Under the pieces are notes generated by a model. It worked only from the letters and a program-made list of their open reading frames with translations, was not told the origin of the DNA and searched no databases. Positions 14,114 to 20,304 of a stretch of DNA of 20,304 nucleotides are shown in pieces. The translations under genes and the position numbers were made by a program. The number at the start of each line of letters is the position of its first letter. Position 1 is the first letter of the stretch. Source of the stretch: an uncultured Pseudomonadota bacterium (lineage in GTDB: Bacteria > Pseudomonadota > Gammaproteobacteria > Methylococcales > Methylomonadaceae); NCBI GenBank assembly GCA_903904275.1, contig CAIVBX010000169.1, positions 1 to 20,304 of the forward strand. Direction: 5' to 3'.

Positions 14114-15421
14114 TTAACGTAAATAGTTGAACAAGGACATACTTTGAACTTTTGCATACGATTGTTGAGCTGCTTGCAAAGAAAGTTGTTGTGCGTTCAA
14201 TTTTGTAATTGCCGAGCTGTAATCTAAATCTTCAATTTGTGACAACGCCGTTTGTGTATTGATGATGAAATCAGTATTAGTTGCTTTTTGTCTGTCGAGT
14301 GCGTTCAATCGTGCGCCAATGTTTGAGCGAACTGTCGAAACTTGAACTAATGCGTTATCCAATTCTTGTAATGTATCTAAAGAGGGTTTGTCACCTCTCA
14401 ATTCTGTTGCAAAATTTTTCACCGTATCAAACAATGATTTGCCTGTTGACGTTGAAATAAATACCGACGAACCTGTATCGCCATCTGTAATTGTGCGTGA
14501 AACTCCAACTTGAACGGCACGTTGTACCGCTGAACCTGCATAACTAAATGCGGCAGGAATCGCTTCAGGAGGAGGTGAAACAGCCGCTTGTGCTTCAACT
14601 ACCGTTGCGCCCGTTCCAGATGTCACACCATCTTCCGTAATACCACCAGAATAATTCACGTTAAAACGCCATGACGTACTATCCGCGCCTTCAACAACAA
14701 CTTTAACTTTTGCACCAAGCGGTAAATCTGCGCTAGGAATTGTCAATGTACCTGCACCTGATACCGCGCCATTCGTGCTTGTCATCAATTTATCATTGAC
14801 GTAAATGCTCATTTTGTCTGGCACGGCATCCATATTGTAAGTAACTTTGAAATCACCACCTGCTGCACCAATCGTATAATTTTTTTCAGTTGTGCCAGAA
14901 GCCCCATTTGCCGCTTCAATAAAATTTGCAGTCGGGTCGGGAACAACGGGGGTTGCGCTAGTTGACGGAACAATTTTACTAAACGGCATTGTTGTCGAAT
15001 TTATACCTGAAAAAAGATATTCACCGTTTGCATTGCGTGTGTTTGCCAAACTTAAAAGCTGTTCGTTTAATTGGTCAAATTCATCTGCAATCGCATTCCG
15101 TGCCACAACTGAATTGCCTGAATCGCTGACCCCTTGCAATCCCAATTCTTGCAAACGTTGAATCGTATCTGTCACGCTTGCTAAGGTCGTTTCTTCTAAC
15201 CCTAAACGTTGTGATGCGGCAGCGATATTGTCTTGCTGCTGCGTTGCTTCACCGATAGATTGTTTAAATCCAAGAGAATAAGCAGCGGCTGAGGGATTTT
15301 CAGCAGGTGAAAGGTATTTTTTGCCCGCAGAGATTTTCATCTGCGATTCATTCACCGATGCTTGTTGATTCAGCATAGAAGTGGTGTTGAACTGTTGTGG
15401 AAACGCCGTTGAAATACGCAT
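14114..15421 (-). CDS. flgL: Flagellar hook-filament junction protein FlgL (HAP3) with a large insertion
   Basis: A 435-residue FlgL, the second junction protein between hook and filament, exported by the flagellar type III system. The flagellin-like N-terminal helices (MRISTAFPQQFNT, then QMKISAGKKYLSPAENPSAA) and the C-terminal helices (AITKLNAQQLSLQAAQQSYAKVQSMSLFNYLR) are typical. NGEYLFSG (132-139) and VQVGVSRTITDGDTGSSVF (303-321) mark the usual central domain. Between them, about residues 145-290 form an extra segment not found in the E. coli protein (about 317 residues). It contains a beta-rich stretch (183-260) with VPDKMSIYVNDKLM, AVSGAGTLTIP and STSWRFNVNYSGG. It starts 9 nt after the flgK stop and is surely co-transcribed with it. 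Confidence 0.94.
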   Translation of the reverse strand: MRISTAFPQQFNTTSMLNQQASVNESQMKISAGKKYLSPAENPSAAAYSLGFKQSIGEATQQQDNIAAASQRLGLEETTLASVTDTIQRLQELGLQGVSDSGNSVVARNAIADEFDQLNEQLLSLANTRNANGEYLFSGINSTTMPFSKIVPSTSATPVVPDPTANFIEAANGASGTTEKNYTIGAAGGDFKVTYNMDAVPDKMSIYVNDKLMTSTNGAVSGAGTLTIPSADLPLGAKVKVVVEGADSTSWRFNVNYSGGITEDGVTSGTGATVVEAQAAVSPPPEAIPAAFSYAGSAVQRAVQVGVSRTITDGDTGSSVFISTSTGKSLFDTVKNFATELRGDKPSLDTLQELDNALVQVSTVRSNIGARLNALDRQKATNTDFIINTQTALSQIEDLDYSSAITKLNAQQLSLQAAQQSYAKVQSMSLFNYLR

Positions 15422-15430
15422 GATAAACTC

Positions 15431-17062
15431 CTATCGAACTGCGCCAAGTAGACTGTCAAACAAGGTTCGAGAAATCGAAATCACTTGTGATGATGCCTGA
15501 TAAGCATTTTGAAATTTAATTAAATTTGCCGCTTCTTCGTCTAAATTCACACCTGCAAAATTTGCACGAGCTTCAACTGCTTGATTGTTTAAGGCTTTTT
15601 GTGCCGACAAACTTACCGCAGCGGCATTTGCTGATGCGCCAACTTGTGCGACCATATGTTGATACGATTGGCTAAAAGTTTGCCCATCGAGCAGAGTGTT
15701 TTGTGTTTCTAATTTTGCCAATGCCAACGCATTCGTATTGTCGCCTGCGTTATTTGTTGTTCCCATTGCCAATTCTTTTGGGTCAGTTATAACAGCATCA
15801 ATGTTTCTTGCTGCTTGATAAGTTGGACGAATGGTAAAACTTGCATAACCTGACGGCGGTGTAATTTCGTTAATTACCATGCCATCAACCGTTGCAGGCA
15901 ATCCACCTGTTGGTAAAGCAACTTTGACGTTGTCGCTCAATCGTGTCAACGAATATGCACCTGCGTTGTATTCAAGTTTGTAATCGCTTGCATGTAATTG
16001 ATTTACGGAAGCACGATCAAATGTGACATTGATTGACCCACTACCTTGATTAAGATTATCAGCATAAGTAGGCACTTCTAGCGGCTGAAAAGTGAACATA
16101 TCTTTACCAGCCGAACCATTCAAATCAATCCCTTGTTTATGAACTTCGTTGAAAGCAATGCCAACACCAGCGGCAACTAAACCTAATTGTTGTTGTGCAG
16201 GGTCTAAAACTTGATCTCGGAAACGAACTGCACCGGCTAACGATCCACTCGAAAATTGATTATTGACATTCATGCCATTCATCAAAATATCTTTTTGCAT
16301 AGAATCCGTTGTTGAATTAGAAAGTGTCAAAACAGAACGCGAATCGCCCGAAATTAAGGCATGACCTTGACCAACGAATACATCAACCGAACCATCAGCT
16401 CGCGCTAAAGTCGAAATGTCGATATTTTCAGATAATTTTGCCAATAATTGATCACGTTGATCCAGTAATTCATTCGGAAATTGTGAACCACCACCTTTTG
16501 TAACAGATGAAATTTTGCTATTTAAGTCTGCAATGTTGTTGGTGTAAGTATTGATTTCGTCGATATTAGTTTGCATGTACCCATTATTTTGGGCGCGTAA
16601 TGTGTCTAATTGTGTCGAAATATTATTGAATTGCGTCGTCAAGGTTTTAGCTTCAGTTACCATGACTTGGCGTGATGGAATTGAGGTAGGATCACTTGCC
16701 ACGGTATTTACGGAGTTAAAAAATGACTTCATGGCGTTTGCCATCCCTGTTTCAGGATTTGCCATCAAATTATCAACTTGCTTTGTCATGGTCTGAAAAC
16801 GATCTGCTTCACCTAACGATGAATTTGAGGTGCGGACATTGTTGCTGATGAATTTGTCATAACTGCGCGTTACGTTCGTTACATTCACGCCATTGCCAAT
16901 GTAATTGCCGCGACTAAATGTTGTTGGAGCCGTTTCTAAAGTCGTATTTTGACGACTAAACCCGTCTGTATTGACGTTAGCGATGTTGTTACTGATAGTT
17001 TGCATGGAGCGTTGAAATGCCATCAAGCCCGTCAACGCTGTACCTAAAATTCCACTTGGCAT
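15431..17062 (-). CDS. flgK: Flagellar hook-associated protein FlgK (HAP1)
   Basis: A 543-residue FlgK, close to the usual 545. It forms the first junction ring between hook and filament after type III export. The N-terminus has the rod/hook-family signature ILGTALTGLMAFQRSMQTIS followed by NNIANVNTDGFSRQN. The C-terminus has VNLDEEAANLIKFQNAYQAS followed by QVISISRTLFDSLLGAVR. The central D2/D3 part (about 330-430) is variable, as usual. An AGGT lies 8 nt before the ATG. It follows flgJ by 51 nt and precedes flgL by 9 nt. Confidence 0.97.
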   Translation of the reverse strand: MPSGILGTALTGLMAFQRSMQTISNNIANVNTDGFSRQNTTLETAPTTFSRGNYIGNGVNVTNVTRSYDKFISNNVRTSNSSLGEADRFQTMTKQVDNLMANPETGMANAMKSFFNSVNTVASDPTSIPSRQVMVTEAKTLTTQFNNISTQLDTLRAQNNGYMQTNIDEINTYTNNIADLNSKISSVTKGGGSQFPNELLDQRDQLLAKLSENIDISTLARADGSVDVFVGQGHALISGDSRSVLTLSNSTTDSMQKDILMNGMNVNNQFSSGSLAGAVRFRDQVLDPAQQQLGLVAAGVGIAFNEVHKQGIDLNGSAGKDMFTFQPLEVPTYADNLNQGSGSINVTFDRASVNQLHASDYKLEYNAGAYSLTRLSDNVKVALPTGGLPATVDGMVINEITPPSGYASFTIRPTYQAARNIDAVITDPKELAMGTTNNAGDNTNALALAKLETQNTLLDGQTFSQSYQHMVAQVGASANAAAVSLSAQKALNNQAVEARANFAGVNLDEEAANLIKFQNAYQASSQVISISRTLFDSLLGAVR

Positions 17063-17113
17063 AGGAATAACCTGTTTCTTAAAGTGTTAAAACGATAAAC
17101 AAGCGGCTTCTTT

Positions 17114-18049
17114 TTATTTCACCGCTACCGCTGAATTGTCTGAAAATATGTTTAATGCGTTGCTTTGATAAATGTGCATCACTTTATCCGCGTAACTTGG
17201 ATCAGTTGCATAACCTGCGTGTTGCAATTCACGCATATATTGTCCAACGTTATTGGTTTTAGTTAAGGCAGATTCATAACGCGGATTATTTTTAATAAAA
17301 TTCACATAATCATTAAAACTGTCTTGAAATGAAGAATAAGACCGAAAACCTGAACTGATTCGTCGTGCAATGCCTTGATCAAATTCGAGAGCCGAAACTT
17401 GCGCTTGTTTGCCGCGCCACGAACGATCTGCTTTAATGTTAAATAAATTATAACTACTTGTTCCGTCGGCATTTTTAATCACTGAATTTCCCCAGCCACT
17501 TTCTAATGCTGCTTGTGCAATCAACGCATTGGGATTGATGCCCAAAATCTTTGCTGCTTGTTGCGCGAAAGGTTGAACTTGCCTAACGAAATCTATCGCG
17601 GACTGTATCGGCGCAGAATGTTTATTCTTAAATGTTTCATCATCATCGCCATCGATATTAAAATTTGCACCATTGGGTGTTTTAACCATCATCACGGGAT
17701 TGTTTAAATAATCTTCTAAACTTTGAGGCTTAGGATTTTCGCCTTTTGGACTCAATTGTTTAACAATTAAATCCGCTAAACCCACTCCAGGTTTACCCGC
17801 TAAATGTTGTGATAATTGTTGATCATACATTTCGTTGTAGGCTTTACTTTGGTCGCTATCAAACGCACCTTCTGCCAATTTTGCAGCGCGCATTCCCTTT
17901 AAAATGTTATTTAAAAACAAGGCTTCAAATTGTTTTGCGGCTTTTTGTAATGCAGCGGGTGAATCGACTTTCGCTTCATTTTTTAATTTTGCGAACTGAC
18001 TGAAATCGTTATAAACCGATGCTGTTGCCGCAGATGGTGTATTTAACAT
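17114..18049 (-). CDS. flgJ: Flagellar rod cap / peptidoglycan hydrolase FlgJ (bifunctional form)
   Basis: 311 residues in two parts. The N-terminal rod-capping domain (about 1-100) has AALQKAAKQFEALFLNNILKGMR. The C-terminal glucosaminidase-type domain (about 150-300) has the catalytic motif QAALESGWG with Glu183, followed by SSYNLFNIKA and FRSYSSFQDSFNDYV. FlgJ caps the growing rod in the periplasm and cuts peptidoglycan so that the rod can pass. The two-domain form is the one found in beta- and gammaproteobacteria, which supports the taxonomic placement. There is no signal peptide, as expected for export through the flagellar apparatus. It starts 10 nt after the flgI stop. Confidence 0.97.
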   Translation of the reverse strand: MLNTPSAATASVYNDFSQFAKLKNEAKVDSPAALQKAAKQFEALFLNNILKGMRAAKLAEGAFDSDQSKAYNEMYDQQLSQHLAGKPGVGLADLIVKQLSPKGENPKPQSLEDYLNNPVMMVKTPNGANFNIDGDDDETFKNKHSAPIQSAIDFVRQVQPFAQQAAKILGINPNALIAQAALESGWGNSVIKNADGTSSYNLFNIKADRSWRGKQAQVSALEFDQGIARRISSGFRSYSSFQDSFNDYVNFIKNNPRYESALTKTNNVGQYMRELQHAGYATDPSYADKVMHIYQSNALNIFSDNSAVAVK

Positions 18050-18059
18050 GACCGTTTCT

Positions 18060-19178
18060 CTAGATAATTATCAATTCCGCGTGCAATGCACCCGCTGATT
18101 TTAGGGCTTCTAAAATTGCCACTAAATCGCTTGGAGCTGCGCCGACTTGATTCACAGCATTGACTAAATCATCCAACGAAACGCCAGGTTTGAAGGCAAA
18201 CATGCGATTCTTTTCTTCTTTAACGCCAACATTTGAACTCGGTGTAACGGCTGTTTGACCTTTTGATAACGGATTCGGTTGACTAACATTGATATTTTCA
18301 TCAATCGTTACAACCAAACTACCGTGTGACACAGCGGCGGGCATGACACGAACTTTATTACTGACAACCACTGTTCCTGTGCGCGAATTCACAATCACAC
18401 GCGCGGGAGCTTCATCCATATCAACATTGACATTTTCGACGACTGACGCAAACATTACTTTTTGACCTGAATCGCTTGGCGCATTTACACGCACAGAAGT
18501 CGCATCCATTGGTTTAGCGGTATTCGCACCAAGCAATTTATTGATTGATTCCGCCATACGATTTGCGGTCGTGAAATCGGCTCGATGTAAATTAAAAATT
18601 AAAGAATCACCTTCTGAAAATGGCGTTGGTACAACACGTTCAACTAATGCACCATTTGAAATACGTCCAGAACTTGGATTATTAACAGTCACACTTGAAC
18701 CGTCTTTGCCCGATGCAGTCATACCACCAACCACCAAATTACCTTGGGCAATTGCATAGGTTTCACCATCTGCGCCTTTTAACGGTGTCATTAACAATGA
18801 ACCACCACGCAAACTTTTTGCATCACCCAATGATGACACTGTGACATCAATCGCCATACCTGGTTTGGCAAATGCGGGTAATTCGGCTTGAACAGCAACG
18901 GTTGCAATGTTTTTGGCTTTCAATTGTTGTAAATCTTGCGCTGACATTGTGATGCCAAAACGTTTCAACATGCTGGTCAAACTTTGTCTTGATGTTGGCG
19001 AACTGGTTGAGCTATCGCCTGATTTATCTAAACCTACCACTAAACCATAACCGACTAATTGATTCGCTCGCACGCCTTCAATTGAAGCAATGTCTTTAAT
19101 CCGTTCAGCGTGTGACATTGACGTGAAAAACGTCATTAGTACCCAAACTAAAAGCAAAATAGGTTGTCGCAGATTCAT
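18060..19178 (-). CDS. flgI: Flagellar P-ring protein FlgI
   Basis: A 372-residue FlgI (usual length about 365-370), which forms the P ring around the rod in the peptidoglycan layer. A Sec signal peptide is visible: Arg4, a hydrophobic core (PILLLVWVLMTFFTS), then a likely cleavage after MSHA at residue 24. The mature start ERIKDIASIEGVRANQLVGY is diagnostic. Further signatures are RQSLTSMLKRFGI, the VTVSSLGDAKSLRGG region and the C-terminal GVSLDDLVNAVNQVGAAPSD. It starts 16 nt after the flgH stop with a GAG 8 nt upstream of the ATG. Confidence 0.98.
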   Translation of the reverse strand: MNLRQPILLLVWVLMTFFTSMSHAERIKDIASIEGVRANQLVGYGLVVGLDKSGDSSTSSPTSRQSLTSMLKRFGITMSAQDLQQLKAKNIATVAVQAELPAFAKPGMAIDVTVSSLGDAKSLRGGSLLMTPLKGADGETYAIAQGNLVVGGMTASGKDGSSVTVNNPSSGRISNGALVERVVPTPFSEGDSLIFNLHRADFTTANRMAESINKLLGANTAKPMDATSVRVNAPSDSGQKVMFASVVENVNVDMDEAPARVIVNSRTGTVVVSNKVRVMPAAVSHGSLVVTIDENINVSQPNPLSKGQTAVTPSSNVGVKEEKNRMFAFKPGVSLDDLVNAVNQVGAAPSDLVAILEALKSAGALHAELIII

Positions 19179-19194
19179 GTGTATTGCTCGTTAA

Positions 19195-19872
19195 TTAAAA
19201 TGGAAACCAAGGACTATTCAAAATGCGTGAACCCCAACCTTTCGAACTCACATCAGCTAAAGCGCCTTCACCTGTGTACATAAAGGTCGCATCGGCAATT
19301 TTTGACGAATCAATTATGTTTGATGGCGCAATATCAACGGGTCGAACAATCCCTGATAAACGGATAAATTCATCACCTTGGTTTAAGGTCACTCGTTTTT
19401 CACCACGAATTTTTAAATTGCCGTTTGGTAATAATTCCACCACCGTCACCGAAATTGCACCGTTTAATTGATTGCTTTGATCGGTTTTTCCTTTACCTGA
19501 AAAAGAATTTTTCGTGCTAATTTCAGCTTTCATGTCCGAACTTCCCAATATCCCTAAACCGAAAAGTCCGAGAATCGGAGCCGCAATTGACACGTTATCG
19601 CTCTTAGAATCTTGCGTATTTGCGCCTTTTTGCGATTGCGTTTTTTCGTTTAATTGAACAGTCAAAATATCACCAACACGTCGCGCTGTATGGTCTTCAA
19701 ACAAACGCATATCGTAACCTGCTTGATAAATTCCGCCTGTGCTTTGTGGAGGCGGACGTAAATCAGCAGGTGCAACAGGCGAAAATGACGGCTCGCGTTT
19801 AGGCAACGGCGTACCGCAAGCCGTTAAAAAAATCGGCAATAGCACAAAAAATCGAAAGCGGCGTGTCATCAT
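19195..19872 (-). CDS. flgH: Flagellar L-ring lipoprotein FlgH
   Basis: A 225-residue outer-membrane lipoprotein that forms the L ring. The N-terminus is a lipoprotein signal (basic MMTRRFR, hydrophobic core, lipobox FLTAC) with the lipidated Cys at residue 19 (18 if the second ATG at 19869 is used). Family signatures are IYQAGYDMRLFEDHTARRVGDILTV, VTVVELLPNGNLKIRGEK and GIVRPVDIAPSN, ending in GWGSRILNSPWFPF. It starts 12 nt after the flgG stop. Two adjacent ATG codons make the exact start uncertain by one codon. Confidence 0.97.
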   Translation of the reverse strand: MMTRRFRFFVLLPIFLTACGTPLPKREPSFSPVAPADLRPPPQSTGGIYQAGYDMRLFEDHTARRVGDILTVQLNEKTQSQKGANTQDSKSDNVSIAAPILGLFGLGILGSSDMKAEISTKNSFSGKGKTDQSNQLNGAISVTVVELLPNGNLKIRGEKRVTLNQGDEFIRLSGIVRPVDIAPSNIIDSSKIADATFMYTGEGALADVSSKGWGSRILNSPWFPF

Positions 19873-19884
19873 TTCACTATCTCG

Positions 19885-20304
19885 TTACAAATTTTGCGTC
19901 ACATAAGACAACATTTGATCCGTTGTCGAAATGGCTTTTGAGTTCATTTCATAAGCGCGTTGTGTTTCAATCATGCCGACTAATTCTTCTACGACATTGA
20001 CATTTGATGTTTCTAACGCATTTTGAACAATTGCACCAAATTCGCCTTGACCTGGTGTGCCGACAATTGGCGGTCCACTTGCACCTGATTCACGGTATAA
20101 ATTTTCGCCAATCGGTTCTAAACCTGCCAAATTCACAAAATTGGCGGTTTGAATTTGTCCCACGTTATTTGGAACAGGATTCCCTGTTTCCAAAACAGAA
20201 ACCGTACCATCTGAACCAATTGAAACGCTCAAAGCGGTATTCGGAATGGTGATTGATGGATTCAACACTAAACCGTTTGCGGTCACAATTTGACCATTTT
20301 GGTC
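19885..20304 (-). CDS. flgG: Flagellar distal rod protein FlgG, C-terminal part (cut by window edge)
   Basis: About 139 C-terminal residues of FlgG (full length about 260). The reading frame runs to the right edge, so the 5' end is outside; the GTG at 20286 is an internal valine and not a start. The stretch DQNGQIVTANG, then NPSITIPNTALSVSIGSDGTV and NFVNLAGLEPIGENLYRES, are typical of FlgG. The C-terminus has NVNVVEELVGMIETQRAYEM followed by NSKAISTTDQMLSYV. FlgG forms the distal rod. It is the first gene seen of the flg operon in this window. Confidence 0.96.
   Translation of the reverse strand, partial: DQNGQIVTANGLVLNPSITIPNTALSVSIGSDGTVSVLETGNPVPNNVGQIQTANFVNLAGLEPIGENLYRESGASGPPIVGTPGQGEFGAIVQNALETSNVNVVEELVGMIETQRAYEMNSKAISTTDQMLSYVTQNL

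Noticed and set aside
17063..17113. A sigma-28-like promoter before flgK (TAAAGTG ... CGATAA)
   Set aside because: The words are on the + strand, opposite to flgK, and the spacing is too short.

Overview
The window reads as a chromosomal segment of an AT-rich, flagellated, Gram-negative gammaproteobacterium. The grounds are the L- and P-ring genes (flgI, flgH), the mfd/murJ proteins and the chemotaxis proteins. I cannot fix the genus. A Methylococcales- or Thiotrichales-like affiliation is only an impression from gene content and base composition. I see no mobile element, CRISPR array, tRNA or rRNA gene.

Layout. The left edge holds the 3' end of mfd (+ strand), which overlaps the 3' end of murJ (- strand) tail to tail. 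Everything from murJ to the right edge is on the - strand. Read in the direction of transcription (right to left) the order is: flgG (5' part cut off), flgH, flgI, flgJ, flgK, flgL, then cheY, a stand-alone Hpt protein, cheA, cheW, a membrane Aer-type receptor, a second cheW, a ParA-like ATPase, a STAS protein with a long acidic linker, cheR, cheD, cheB, a small helical protein that I read as two degenerate copies of a chemoreceptor hairpin tip, and an ODP-like (oxygen-binding di-iron type) metallo-beta-lactamase-fold protein. A rho-independent terminator follows, then murJ.

How it works together. The flg genes build the distal rod, the L and P rings, the rod cap/muramidase and the hook-filament junction. 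The che genes form a complete sensory pathway. The receptor has an N-terminal PAS domain carrying the FAD-pocket residues of Aer and ends in a DWEEF tether for the methyltransferase/methylesterase. Two CheW couplers, CheA and CheY carry the signal; CheR, CheB and CheD adapt the receptor; the ParA-like and STAS proteins probably position or organise the array. The gene set (Aer-type receptor with a W-E-E-F tail, cheR-cheD-cheB order) resembles the F7-class Che2 cluster of Pseudomonas aeruginosa, but here it lies directly behind flagellar structural genes.

The most interesting part is the distal end of the che operon (1914-3270). It pairs a membrane-less receptor-tip-like protein with an ODP-like redox/oxygen sensor candidate in which the bridging metal-ligand Asp appears to be Ser. 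Other points of interest are a free Hpt protein that is clearly a duplicated CheA P1 domain and a beta-rich insertion in FlgL.
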